Notes: generated by a model not told the origin, from the letters alone. A stretch of DNA of 20,020 bases from an uncultured Flavobacteriales bacterium (GCA_946478675.1 CAMLEF010000040.1:1-20020); one strand, 5' to 3'; counted from the stretch's first letter, positions 1-8,089 are shown. Translations and numbers: made by a program.

Positions 1-276
1 GGCGCTGTGTCCTTTGCCGGGATCGAGTCCGGCATGGGCAGCGACGCCTTTGACCGTCAGCGTGTAATCGCCTTCCGGAACGGTGAGCGAGAAGAAGCCG
101 TATTCATTGCTGGCGGCCCCAGCGCCTTTCACTTCGGGAATGCGAACGATGGCGCCGATGATCGACTCGCCCGATTTTTTATCCTTCACGGTGCCGCTCA
201 CCGTGTATTTGTTCTGTGCGGTTGCTGCGAATGGGAACAGCAGTGTTAACGCGAGAATTCGGAAAAACAGTTTCAT
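1..276 (-). CDS. Exported protein with carboxypeptidase-regulatory-like domain, N-terminal part only (runs off window)
   Basis: The ATG at 276 opens a frame that stays open to the window edge (92 codons seen). Residues 1-21 form a signal peptide (MKLFFRILALTLLFPFAATAQ). Residues about 24-72 (YTVSGTVKDKKSGESIIGA..., then NEYGFFSLTVPEGDYTL) match the carboxypeptidase-regulatory-like beta-sandwich found at the N-terminus of many Bacteroidota TonB-dependent receptors and exported enzymes. After that domain one expects a Gly-Tyr segment leading to a receptor plug. Instead the frame continues VKGVAAHAGLDPGKGHSA, which resembles the dimerisation-domain signature of M20 metallopeptidases. The product therefore cannot be named safely: it may be a TonB-dependent receptor, a genuine fusion, or a chimeric sequence at the end of a contig. 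The start is supported by the signal peptide and by a TAnnTTTG promoter match 37 bp upstream. Confidence 0.7.
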   Translation of the reverse strand, partial: MKLFFRILALTLLFPFAATAQNKYTVSGTVKDKKSGESIIGAIVRIPEVKGAGAASNEYGFFSLTVPEGDYTLTVKGVAAHAGLDPGKGHSA

Positions 277-312
277 AGAGCAGTTTAGCTGATAATGGAG
301 TCGCAGCGGCAG

Positions 313-320
313 CAAAATTA
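313..320 (-). promoter_or_regulatory. Candidate sigma-A -7 element for the gene ending at window start
   Basis: Read on the minus strand this is TAATTTTG, an exact match to the Bacteroidota -7 consensus TAnnTTTG, about 37 bp before the ATG at 276. No clear TTG is seen at -33. The rest of the 277-527 gap holds an imperfect inverted repeat (411-449) and a short palindrome, ACTACCTCAGGTAGT (490-504), of unknown role. Confidence 0.45.
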
Positions 321-410
321 TTGTAACCGGGCGGAATAAATGCATGCCGTGGAATAAAGAGTCGGTAAAGCGCTGCGAAAAGCCGGTGAGCGGTAAAAAG
401 CAGTGAAAGT

Positions 411-449
411 GTTTAATGTTTCGCCGGTGAACGACGCCAAACGTTAAAC
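411..449. repeat. Inverted repeat / stem-loop in intergenic gap
   Basis: The arms GTTTAATGTTT (411-421) and AAACGTTAAAC (439-449) pair over 11 bp with one G-U, around a 17-nt loop. There is no T-run on either side, so it is not a convincing intrinsic terminator. It lies between the 3' end of the histidine kinase gene and the promoter of the first gene. Function unknown. Confidence 0.4.
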
Positions 450-527
450 AGGGCTGCGGCGTCAGCCGTGTCGGGTCTTAAGAACCGGCACTACCTCAGG
501 TAGTCGATTGCAGCAGTAATTGGCCCC

Positions 528-2045
528 TTATTTCTTCAGCACGATGCGGAAGGTGGTGCCTTTGCCGGGAACGGAGCGCTTGACGAAAATCTCGCCTTTG
601 TGGTATTGCTCCACGATCCGTTTGCAGAGCGAAAGGCCGAGCCCCCAGCCGCGTTGTTTGGTCGTAAAGCCGGGCTCGAAGATGGTTTTCACGCGGGAGC
701 GCGGAATGCCTTTGCCGGTGTCGCTAATGTCGATGTAAACGAACTGCTGCACGTCGGAAACTTCGATCGTGATCTCGCCTTCGCCGTCCATCGCGTCTAC
801 GGCGTTGCGGCACAGGTTTTCGATCACCCAGGCGAAGAGCGGCACGTTCAGCGGCACGATGATGCTGCCGGTTGCGTTGTAATGGAACTTCACCGTTTTC
901 GGCGAACGTGAGCGGATGTATTCGACCGCATCCCGCAGCGCGTCGATGATGTTCTCGTTGTTGAGCTTGGGCTGTGAGCCGATCTTCGAGAAGCGTTCGG
1001 TGATCATCTCGAGGCGCTTGACGTCCTGCGCGATCTCCTTCGTCATCTCGTCGTTCACGCCTTTCATCTTCATGTACTCCAGCCAGGCGATCAGCGACGA
1101 GAGCGGCGTTCCCAGCTGGTGCGCGGTTTCTTTCGCCATGCCCACCCAGACGTTGTTCTGCTCCGCGCGCCGCGAGGTGCTGAAGAGCAGGTACGCAACG
1201 ATGAGGAACATGCCGATCACCGTGAACTGGATGATCGGGAAGTAGCGCAGTTGTTTCAGCTGCGACGATTCGGTGTAATAGATAATGTTCTTCCTGCCCT
1301 GGCCGAGCAACACGCGCACGGTGTCGCCGTTCGCCACGAGGTCTTTCAGCGCGCGATTGAGGTAGTTGAGCGAATCGTGTTTCAGCGCCAGCGTATCGAG
1401 GTTGCCGTAAGCGATGATCTTCTGCTCGGTGGAATCGAAATAGATGGCAGGCGCGGAAGCCGGGCTGGAGGCGACTTCACGAATGAAAGAGCGCTCGTTG
1501 TCTTCGTAAGAGCGGCGGATGTCGTCGAAGAGCTCGGAGTTTTTGTAGAAGAGATAATAGTTGCGCCCGAGTCCGTCGCTGAAGTAAAGAATGGAATCGT
1601 GCTGCCGGCGCATTTCCGCAAGCTCCTGGTACAGCCACGTCGTATCTTTTGCCTGCGCCGTGTCGAGGTTGCGCCACTGGCCGATCTTCCCTTTGCCGTC
1701 GGTGATGATGACCGGTACGGTTTCGTTGTTGCGGATGACGTGAAAGACGAATTCGAAAACGCTGTCTTCGCTCATCGGCACCTGCGGAATGAGGCGGGAG
1801 GCTTCGGCGAGCAATTCGACTTTTTTGCGTTCTTCTTTCGCGATCTTGCCGTAAAGCTGGTTGGTGGCTTCGCGCATCAGCGCTTTCCGCCGCACCGCTT
1901 CCGCCCACAATTCGACGTTGCGTTTTTCACTGACGGAGATCTTGCGCACGAGCCGGCTGGAATACCACAACGACACACCCACGATCAGGCTCGCCGCGAT
2001 CAGCAGCAACCATTTCCAGCGTTGTTTTCGGGAATAAATATTCAC
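528..2045 (-). CDS. Membrane-bound sensor histidine kinase with duplicated extracytoplasmic segment
   Basis: A 505-residue orphan histidine kinase. A transmembrane helix at about 12-29 and another at about 269-288 bracket a periplasmic sensor region. The kinase core follows: H-box ETAHQLGTPLSSL with phospho-acceptor His309, N-box ENLCRNAVDAMDG (409-421), G1 DISDTGKGIP (439-448), F-box FEPGFTTKQRG (456-466) and G2 GWGLGLSL (466-473). Residues about 110-176 and 198-266 look like two copies of one unit: each starts P-x-I-(x)n-D, contains NLDT, and ends in a G-R-N-(Y/I)-Y-Y type strand before a charged helix. The start codon is GTG. An in-frame TGA lies 18 bp upstream with no ATG between, and the first helix needs this start. 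No response regulator is adjacent, so the partner is unknown. A TATCTTTG promoter element lies just upstream. Confidence 0.93.
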   Translation of the reverse strand: MNIYSRKQRWKWLLLIAASLIVGVSLWYSSRLVRKISVSEKRNVELWAEAVRRKALMREATNQLYGKIAKEERKKVELLAEASRLIPQVPMSEDSVFEFVFHVIRNNETVPVIITDGKGKIGQWRNLDTAQAKDTTWLYQELAEMRRQHDSILYFSDGLGRNYYLFYKNSELFDDIRRSYEDNERSFIREVASSPASAPAIYFDSTEQKIIAYGNLDTLALKHDSLNYLNRALKDLVANGDTVRVLLGQGRKNIIYYTESSQLKQLRYFPIIQFTVIGMFLIVAYLLFSTSRRAEQNNVWVGMAKETAHQLGTPLSSLIAWLEYMKMKGVNDEMTKEIAQDVKRLEMITERFSKIGSQPKLNNENIIDALRDAVEYIRSRSPKTVKFHYNATGSIIVPLNVPLFAWVIENLCRNAVDAMDGEGEITIEVSDVQQFVYIDISDTGKGIPRSRVKTIFEPGFTTKQRGWGLGLSLCKRIVEQYHKGEIFVKRSVPGKGTTFRIVLKK

Positions 2046-2061
2046 AGTCGGGACTTCTATT

Positions 2062-2069
2062 CAAAGATA
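2062..2069 (-). promoter_or_regulatory. Candidate -7 promoter element for the histidine kinase
   Basis: The minus strand reads TATCTTTG, an exact TAnnTTTG match 17 bp upstream of the GTG start at 2045, which implies a very short 5' UTR. No convincing -33 TTG is seen. The position supports the GTG start. Confidence 0.5.
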
Positions 2070-2076
2070 CGGGAAA

Positions 2077-2127
2077 GTTCCGGTGCCAGGCTTCGATACG
2101 CTTCGCTACTCAGCCTGACACCGGAAC
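2077..2127. repeat. REP-like hairpin element, left copy
   Basis: A nearly perfect inverted repeat. GTTCCGGTGCCAGGCT (2077-2092) pairs with AGCCTGACACCGGAAC (2112-2127) at 15 of 16 positions around a 19-nt loop. The core at 2085-2120 is the reverse complement, with one mismatch, of 2562-2597 at the other end of this intergenic region. Palindromes of the TGTCAGGCTGAG...CGAAGCCT type are recognisable as dispersed, REP-like sequences in many environmental bacterial genomes. Confidence 0.75.
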
Positions 2128-2194
2128 GAATCATGATGATACGCTGCGCTACCCGGTGGTCATTGGAATCGAATCATGATGATACGCTACCCGG
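2127..2194. repeat. Short direct repeat pair inside the REP-like region
   Basis: 2127-2156 (beginning CGAATCATGATGATACGCT and ending CTACCCGG) recurs at 2170-2194 with a 5-bp deletion (GCGCT lost). The copies are separated by 13 bp. They appear to be part of the same degenerate repeat cluster. No coding signal is seen here. Confidence 0.6.
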
Positions 2195-2227
2195 CAAATG
2201 CCGAGTTGAATTCTTGCATCAGGAAAT

Positions 2228-2581
2228 GCGATTGTATTCGTCTCGCAAATGGACATGATGCATTGGTTGCATTAATGTCAGGCTGAGTAGCGGAGCCAGA
2301 CATGGCGACCGATCATTGAAACGGTTCGCAGTCCGGAGAATGCAGAATGCAAATTTTTGCATTAAAAAATGCGATTGTATTCGTCTCGCAAATGGACATG
2401 ATGCATTGGTTGCATTAATGTCAGGCTGAGTAGCGGAGCCAGACATGGCGACCGATCATTGAAACGGTTCGCAGTCCGGAGAATGCAGAATGCAAATTTT
2501 TGCATTAAAAAATGCGATTGTATTCGTCTCGCAAATGGACATGATGCATTGGTTGCATTAATGTCAGGCTGAGTAGCGGAG
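2228..2581. repeat. 143-bp tandem repeat, two identical copies plus a 68-bp partial
   Basis: Copy 1 is 2228-2370, copy 2 is 2371-2513 and the truncated copy is 2514-2581. By eye, copies 1 and 2 are identical over all 143 bp. Each full unit contains a small hairpin, ATGTCAGGCT / AGCCAGACAT (2275-2303 and 2418-2446), and a perfect palindrome, AATGCAAATTTTTGCATT. The partial copy ends where the sequence switches into the right-hand REP-like hairpin. The open frame across this stretch (2219-2446, minus) only reflects the repeat and is not supported as a gene. Confidence 0.9.
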
Positions 2582-2604
2582 CGTATCGAAGCCTGGCATT
2601 AATG
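2556..2604. repeat. REP-like hairpin element, right copy, containing the MarC stop codon
   Basis: CATTAATGTCAGGCT (2556-2570) pairs with AGCCTGGCATTAATG (2590-2604), 14 of 15 positions plus a G-U, around a 19-nt loop. Its core is the inverted counterpart of 2085-2120. The stop codon of the MarC gene (2599-2601) lies inside the right arm, so the element abuts and partly forms the end of that gene. It could protect or terminate the transcript, but there is no T-run. Confidence 0.75.
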
Positions 2605-3171
2605 CGGCCAATGCATATGCGTGCGGAACAGCTTCACTGCAATAGCGAGCAGGACGATGCCGAATACTTTGCGGATGATCGCTACGCCGCCGACGCCGAG
2701 GAGCTTTTCGAGGCGAACGATGTTGCGCAGCACGACGTACACAAAGATGACGTTGACGACGATGGCGATGAGGATGCTGATGGTGCTGTATTCGGCGCGG
2801 AGCGAGAGCAGCGTGGTGAGCGTTCCGGTGCCGGCGATGAGCGGGAAGGCGAGCGGCATGACGGAAGCGGTGGCGGGCACTTCATCCTTGTAGAGACGAA
2901 TGCCGAGGATCATTTCCAGCGAAAGGAAGAACAGCACGAACGAACCGGCGATCGCGAAATCCGATACGTCGATGCCGATGAGCGAAAGCATTTGTTCGCC
3001 GAGGAACAGGAACACGACCATGATCGCCAGCGACACGAGCGAGGCTTTGCGCGAATTCAGCTCGCCGACTTTCTGGCGCAGGCCGATGATCACGGGAATG
3101 GAGCCGATCACGTCGATGACGGCGAAGAGCACCATGGTGGCCGTGAGGGTTTCTTTGAGGTTGAAGTTCAT
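2599..3171 (-). CDS. MarC family (UPF0056) integral membrane protein
   Basis: A 190-residue hydrophobic protein of the usual MarC/YhgN length. It has about six predicted helices and the family-typical segments FAVIDVIGSIPVIIGL (16-31), a central GIRLYKDE and PLAFPLIAGTGTLTTL (about 107-122). MarC proteins sit in the inner membrane. Their transported substrate is not established, and the old link to multiple antibiotic resistance was not upheld. The gene stands alone: upstream lies a canonical promoter motif, and downstream its stop codon is embedded in a REP-like hairpin. Start chosen at the ATG directly preceding the first conserved helix. Confidence 0.92.
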   Translation of the reverse strand: MNFNLKETLTATMVLFAVIDVIGSIPVIIGLRQKVGELNSRKASLVSLAIMVVFLFLGEQMLSLIGIDVSDFAIAGSFVLFFLSLEMILGIRLYKDEVPATASVMPLAFPLIAGTGTLTTLLSLRAEYSTISILIAIVVNVIFVYVVLRNIVRLEKLLGVGGVAIIRKVFGIVLLAIAVKLFRTHMHWPH

Positions 3172-3188
3172 AGCGGGAAATTATGCGG

Positions 3189-3196
3189 CAAAGGTA
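3189..3196 (-). promoter_or_regulatory. Candidate -7 promoter element for the MarC gene
   Basis: The minus strand reads TACCTTTG, an exact TAnnTTTG match 17 bp before the ATG at 3171. A T-rich stretch lies at about -30. This implies a short leader, as is common in Bacteroidota. Confidence 0.55.
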
Positions 3197-3290
3197 AAGC
3201 GATTAAAAGAAAAGGCCGCAGAGGCGCGGAGAGCGCAGGGAAAGCAACCTCGTTATGTTATGATCATGAAATTTCTTTGCGTGAGGGATA

Positions 3291-3405
3291 GCAGCGCCCG
3301 CCTGAATGACGCAGTCGGGCAGGGAAAGCCCGGAGCGCGCAGAGCGTGTGATGGCCGGACTTGCAGCGCCCGCCTGAATGACGCAGTCGGGCAGGAATAG
3401 CCCGG
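3291..3405. repeat. Pair of 43-bp direct repeats with internal dyad (REP-like)
   Basis: 3291-3333 and 3363-3405 share GCAGCGCCCGCCTGAATGAC, then GCAGTCGGGCAGG and a terminal AGCCCGG, with two mismatches and a 72-bp period. GCCCG...CGGGC and CCTG...CAGG dyads suggest stem-loops. Upstream, 3212-3246 is a purine-rich GCAGAGGCGCGGAGAGCGCAG stretch, also typical of dispersed repeats. Together these fill the 290-bp gap between MarC and the next gene. No coding potential is seen. A weak -7-like TATTTTTA occurs at 3446-3453 before the next gene. Confidence 0.75.
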
Positions 3406-3462
3406 CCGACGCAGGAGGACACGCCCGCAATCCCCCGGAAATCGCTATTTTTATTCTCTCTC

Positions 3463-4758
3463 ATGCACCTTTTTACCGGACACCGGAATAACCCTTTCCA
3501 CCGCGGATTTTTGCTGGTCGTGCTGCTGTTTCTCGGCATGGCGGCACGTGCGCAGGGGGATATGCGCTTTTTCGGTACGGCGACGAAGGACGGCAAACCG
3601 CTTTCGGGCGCTACGGTGACGGTGCAGATGGACGGCCGGCAGATCATCAACCTCACGACGGGCAAGAACGGCAAGTTCAAATTCACGATCGATATCGGTC
3701 ATTCGTACCGCATCAGTTTTTCTGCGCCGGGCTGCGTCGATATGTTCATGACGATGGACCTGCACGTGCCCGCGGACAAGGCCTGGATCTATCCCGACTA
3801 TTCTGCGGAAATCCCGTTCTTCTCGGCGAACGATCCGAAAGTGAAAACGGAACTTTTTGCTCAGAAGCCGTTCATCAAAGTAGTCTTCGACGGCGACAAG
3901 GGTTTTTACGATGATCCGAAGTATCGTTTCATCGACGAGATCTTCAAGGACCCGCTGGAAGAGCAGCGCAAAAAAGACGAGCTCGCGAAAAAAGAAGCGG
4001 AAGAGAAAGCGAAACGCGACGCCGATGAGAAAGCGCGCAAAGACGAAGAGGAACGTCAGCGCCTCGCGCAGGAAGAAGAAGACCGTCGCCGCAAAGAAGA
4101 GGAAGACAAAAAGAAAAATACCGTCACTACACCCGTTGCCGAGCAGCCGCAGCAGGATCCTTCGATGGAAACCGACGCGATCAAGCTCGAGCGTGACAAG
4201 CAGGAGAAGCTCAACCGCGAGAAGCAGAACAAGAACATCCGCGCGCAGTACGAGAACAACCTGCTCAAGCTCGTGGCGGAAAGCGAGCGCCGCAACAACC
4301 TGCAAAAGTTCAACAAGATGAAGGACGATGCGCAGGGCAATTCCGTTGTGCAGGTGATGCGCCTCGAAGCGCAGGTGAAAGCGCAGAATGATTTTCTCAT
4401 CCAGCAGCAGCGGGAACGGCAGCGGCAAACGCTCGCCAACCGGCAGGTGAAAGAGCTTCGTCTCAAACAGCTTGTCGAAACGGCGGCGCTGGTGGACCGC
4501 GATTCCAAGGTCAATCACCTGCGCCCTATTGTTTCTTCCGCGCAGCTCAACTACGCTCCTTCGCCGAACATTGTCGTAACGACACTCGACGGCATTTTTT
4601 CCAATACGTTTACCACGGTCATCAGCTGGCCGGGCGGCAAGCGTACCATTTTCCGGATCAAAGAATATTGGTGGGGAAGCCGGTATTATTACCGTGACGA
4701 CGTGGAAATAGATGCCAAAACCTACGACGCCGAACTGTACCGTCGCAAACGCAGCTGA
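3463..4758 (+). CDS. Exported protein with beta-sandwich domain and long charged coiled coil; function unknown
   Basis: 431 residues. A signal peptide runs to about residue 30 (hydrophobic FLLVVLLFLGMAARA, then QG). Residues about 34-105 look like a carboxypeptidase-regulatory or similar beta-sandwich (MRFFGTATKDGKPLSGATV, later GKNGKFKFTIDIGHSYRISF). Residues about 162-218 are almost purely Lys/Glu/Arg/Asp heptad-like sequence and 235-330 are a second helical, Gln/Lys-rich stretch. A C-terminal compact segment (about 355-425) contains IVVTTLDGIFSNTFTTVISWPGG and several aromatics. Only 7 bp separate it from the propeller/SpoIIE gene, so the two are probably co-transcribed. The product may be a periplasmic partner or scaffold for that sensor, which is inference only. 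I do not recognise a named family. Confidence 0.85.
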   Translation: MHLFTGHRNNPFHRGFLLVVLLFLGMAARAQGDMRFFGTATKDGKPLSGATVTVQMDGRQIINLTTGKNGKFKFTIDIGHSYRISFSAPGCVDMFMTMDLHVPADKAWIYPDYSAEIPFFSANDPKVKTELFAQKPFIKVVFDGDKGFYDDPKYRFIDEIFKDPLEEQRKKDELAKKEAEEKAKRDADEKARKDEEERQRLAQEEEDRRRKEEEDKKKNTVTTPVAEQPQQDPSMETDAIKLERDKQEKLNREKQNKNIRAQYENNLLKLVAESERRNNLQKFNKMKDDAQGNSVVQVMRLEAQVKAQNDFLIQQQRERQRQTLANRQVKELRLKQLVETAALVDRDSKVNHLRPIVSSAQLNYAPSPNIVVTTLDGIFSNTFTTVISWPGGKRTIFRIKEYWWGSRYYYRDDVEIDAKTYDAELYRRKRS

Positions 4759-4765
4759 TCCCTTT

Positions 4766-7700
4766 ATGCTGAGAAAGATCTACGCACTCTTCCTGCTGCT
4801 TGTCGCGCTGACCGCCGGCGCACAAACGACCAGCTTCATCACCTACGGCACCGAGCAGGGCCTCGTGCAGTCGCAGGTGCAAACGCTCGTGCAGGACAAC
4901 GACGGCAACCTCTGGATCGGCACGCTGGCGGGCTTGTCGTGCTACAACGGCTATTCCTTTAAAAATTATTCCAAGCAGGACGGCCTCGCGGAAGACTGGG
5001 TGACGGTTTCGTACAAAGATTCGAAAGGCGACATCTGGTTCGGTCACTGGGCCGGTGGCGTGAGCCGTTACAATTCGAAAACGAAAAAATTCGAAAGCCT
5101 CAACCTCGAAGAATACACGCGCTTTCACACCGTCACCGCGATCGTCGAAGACAACCAGGGTTATTTCTGGATCGCGACGGAAGGCTCCGGCATTTTCATT
5201 TACGACCCGGTGAAGAACCGCATGTTCGCGCTCAACGTGAAAGACGGGTTAGCGAGCGCCAACGTTTACGCCCTCGCGCTCGACAGCAGCGCCAACATGT
5301 GGATCGCCACGGATCACGGCATCACGATCTGCGACACGAAAGGCGATATCAGCTCGCCCGCTTCGTTCGTCGACCTGAGCGCCGCGCGCGGATTTCCCAG
5401 CGACGTGATCACTTCTTTTTCGCTGGCCAACAACGGAGCGGAAATGTGGGTGGGCACCGGCGACAAAGGCGTGATCGCGCTGCAGCTGCCTGCGGGATTT
5501 CTCAACCGCAACGCGCCGACGCTGATTCCTACGATGCGCGTGTTCGGCACGGCGCAGGGGCTCGGCTCGGATTTTATCGATCACGTGATTGAAGATTCGC
5601 ACGGCACCATCTGGCTGGGCACAACCGGTGGCGGCGCTACGCGGATCTCTCCCGCGAAATCGACGAACCGCCTCGACGCGCTGGACAAAGCGATTGTGAA
5701 AGTGTACAACACGCGGCAGGGGTTGAATTATTTCAACGTGAATGCGCTGCTCGAGGATCGCGAAGGCAACGTGTGGATCGGCACGGATGTCGGATTGAAT
5801 CAATACCGCGGTGAACGTTTCCAGCTCTTCGATAAACAGGACGGCCTCATCAACGACATTGTGTGGGCCACGTGCGTCGATCGCGAAGGCAACGTGTGGC
5901 TGGGCACGAACGAAGGTCTCGCGAAGCTGGTGTTCTATACCGTTCCCGGAACCGGCGAGCGAAAATTCACCGTGCGCAATTTCACGACGGAAGACGGGCT
6001 CGGCAGCAACGTGATCCTTTCGCTGTACGAAGACGATGGCGGAACGCTGTGGGCGGGCACCGGTTTTGGCGGCGTGAGCCGCTTGTCGCCGGGCGCATCG
6101 CGTTTCGAAACGTTCAGCACGAGCGATGGTCTTGCAGGCGATGTCGTGTACGCGATCAACTCCGATACGAAAGGCAACCTCTGGTTCGGCACGAAAGAAG
6201 GCGCATCGAAATTCGATCCGTCGACGAAAACGTTCCGCAACTACACGACGGAAGACGGGCTCGGCGGCAACAACGTGTATCGCATTTTCCGCGACAGCCG
6301 CGGCAATCTCTGGTTCGGCGCGCTCGGCGGTTATCTCTCCGTGTTCGACGGCAAGAGCTTCACGAAATACGACGAGACGAGCGGCATCGTGCACCGCTTC
6401 ATGCTTTGCATCAACGAAGACAAAGACCACAACCTTTGGTTCGGTGCATACGGCGGCGGGCTATACATGTTCGACGGCCGCACGTTCCACAACCTCACGA
6501 TGAAAAACGGCCTCGCGACGGAATCACCGTATGCGATCATCGCCGACAACGACAACAACATCTGGGTGGGCAACAGCCGCGGCCTCGACAAATTCAACCG
6601 CAGCGACAGCACGTTCTCGCATTACGGGCGCACGGAAGGTTTCCTCGGCGTGGAAGTCAACCCGAACGCCGCATCGATCGCACCCGACGGCAGTCTTTGG
6701 TTCGGCACGATCATGGGCGCGGTGAAATTCGATCCGAAACAAAACGGCAAAAATGAAATTGAACCGCTGACGTTCATCAACGGGTTGAAAGTGTTCATGC
6801 GCGATGCCGATTTTCCGCAGGACGCGCGTTTCAGCTACGATCAGAACCACCTCACGTTTTCATTCGTGGGGATCAGCCTTACGAACCCCGAAAAAGTAAA
6901 GTACCAGTACAAGCTCGAAGGTTTCGATAAGGATTGGTCGCCGGTGCCGACGCATTACAACGAAGCAGTGTATTCGAACCTCCCGCCGGGTGAATACACG
7001 TTCATGGTGCGCGCTTCGAACAACGACGGGCTGTGGAACAAGGAACCGGTGAAGTACAAATTTTTCGTGCGCCCGCCGTTCTGGCAAACTGCGACGTTCT
7101 ACGTGCTGATGACGCTGTTCGTCGTCTTCAGCATTTTCGGTTTCGACAAGATGCGCACGCGCAGCCTCAAGAAGCAGAAGAAAATTCTCGAGGAGAAAGT
7201 CGAGCAGCGCACGCTCGAACTCGCGTTGAAGAACGAAGAGCTCGCGCAGAAGAACACCGAGATCACCGACAGTATCCGCTATGCGAAACGGCTGCAGGAT
7301 ACGATGCTGTTGCCGAGCCGCGAGTTGCGCAAGGCGGTGCAGGAATCGTTCATCCTTTACAAGCCGAAAGACATCGTCAGCGGCGACTTCTATTTTTATC
7401 GGCAGATCAACGCGAACGGCAAACGCAAAGCGGTGATCGCTGCGGTGGATTGCACGGGCCACGGCGTACCGGGCGCGTTCATGAGCATCGTCACCAACGA
7501 CATGATCGTTTCCGTCATCGACGCGAACCCGAACGCCACGCCGGCGGAAATGCTCGACGGACTGAACCGCGTGATGTCGGACAAGATGCGCCACACGATC
7601 GACGATATCAAAGTGCGCGACGGCGTCGACATTGCGCTTGTTGTGCTCGATCTCGATACGCTGGAGCTGCAGTATTCCGGCGCGTTCAACCCGATGTATT

Positions 7701-8026
7701 TGTTCCGCGGCAAACAGTTCACCGAATACCGCCCGGATAAAATTTCCATCGGCGGATACAAGGAAGAAGCGGCGAAGCGTTATAACAACGCGACGATCCA
7801 GCTGCAGGCCGGCGATACGTTCTACCTCTTTTCCGACGGTTACGCAGACCAGTTCGGCGGACCGCAGGGCAAGAAGTTCAAGCTCTCGCAGATGAAAGCG
7901 CTGCTGCTGAATTTGCAGGACCAGGACATGATCGACCAGCACCGCATCCTCGAGCAGACGATCGAAACGTGGAAAGGCACGCACGAGCAGGTGGATGATA
8001 TGCTGGTGATTGGTGTGCGCGTATAG
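4766..8026 (+). CDS. Two-propeller (Reg_prop) Y_Y_Y sensor with cytoplasmic SpoIIE/PP2C phosphatase
   Basis: 1086 residues from the ATG at 4766. Signal peptide at 1-18. Fourteen repeats of the Reg_prop signature (GNLWIGT, GDIWFGH, ... GSLWFGT) at residues about 47-650 imply two seven-bladed propellers in the periplasm. A Y_Y_Y domain follows (about 694-768, YQYKLEGFDKDWSPV and LPPGEYTFMVRASNNDG), then one transmembrane helix (about 773-793), a coiled coil (about 802-835) and a SpoIIE-type PP2C domain to the end. Metal-site residues are present: D895 in DCTGHGVPG, D1024 in FSDGYADQ and D1077/D1078 in VDDMLVIG. The output is thus serine/threonine dephosphorylation rather than the histidine kinase more usual after this ectodomain. 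The start at 4766 is preferred over the longer frame because it gives a clean signal peptide and avoids overlap. A STAS-like gene follows. Confidence 0.95.
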   Translation: MLRKIYALFLLLVALTAGAQTTSFITYGTEQGLVQSQVQTLVQDNDGNLWIGTLAGLSCYNGYSFKNYSKQDGLAEDWVTVSYKDSKGDIWFGHWAGGVSRYNSKTKKFESLNLEEYTRFHTVTAIVEDNQGYFWIATEGSGIFIYDPVKNRMFALNVKDGLASANVYALALDSSANMWIATDHGITICDTKGDISSPASFVDLSAARGFPSDVITSFSLANNGAEMWVGTGDKGVIALQLPAGFLNRNAPTLIPTMRVFGTAQGLGSDFIDHVIEDSHGTIWLGTTGGGATRISPAKSTNRLDALDKAIVKVYNTRQGLNYFNVNALLEDREGNVWIGTDVGLNQYRGERFQLFDKQDGLINDIVWATCVDREGNVWLGTNEGLAKLVFYTVPGTGERKFTVRNFTTEDGLGSNVILSLYEDDGGTLWAGTGFGGVSRLSPGASRFETFSTSDGLAGDVVYAINSDTKGNLWFGTKEGASKFDPSTKTFRNYTTEDGLGGNNVYRIFRDSRGNLWFGALGGYLSVFDGKSFTKYDETSGIVHRFMLCINEDKDHNLWFGAYGGGLYMFDGRTFHNLTMKNGLATESPYAIIADNDNNIWVGNSRGLDKFNRSDSTFSHYGRTEGFLGVEVNPNAASIAPDGSLWFGTIMGAVKFDPKQNGKNEIEPLTFINGLKVFMRDADFPQDARFSYDQNHLTFSFVGISLTNPEKVKYQYKLEGFDKDWSPVPTHYNEAVYSNLPPGEYTFMVRASNNDGLWNKEPVKYKFFVRPPFWQTATFYVLMTLFVVFSIFGFDKMRTRSLKKQKKILEEKVEQRTLELALKNEELAQKNTEITDSIRYAKRLQDTMLLPSRELRKAVQESFILYKPKDIVSGDFYFYRQINANGKRKAVIAAVDCTGHGVPGAFMSIVTNDMIVSVIDANPNATPAEMLDGLNRVMSDKMRHTIDDIKVRDGVDIALVVLDLDTLELQYSGAFNPMYLFRGKQFTEYRPDKISIGGYKEEAAKRYNNATIQLQAGDTFYLFSDGYADQFGGPQGKKFKLSQMKALLLNLQDQDMIDQHRILEQTIETWKGTHEQVDDMLVIGVRV

Positions 8027-8089
8027 GATGGCAGACTTTTGGAAGCGAATGAAACTGCATCGGGCGATACGTTTCAAATCTTCTGAAAA

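Noticed and set aside
490..504. Palindrome ACTACCTCAGGTAGT as an operator
   Set aside because: Too short and isolated to assign to any regulator; noted only as a feature of the gap.
1119..2258. 379-codon plus-strand frame opposite the histidine kinase
   Set aside because: Antisense shadow with no recognisable motif; the minus-strand kinase motifs are unambiguous.
2219..2446. 75-codon frame on the minus strand across the tandem repeat
   Set aside because: It is made of repeat sequence, encodes the same peptide twice, and has no family resemblance or promoter.
2228..2581. CRISPR-like array
   Set aside because: The 143-bp units are contiguous, with no short repeat/unique spacer pattern and no cas genes.
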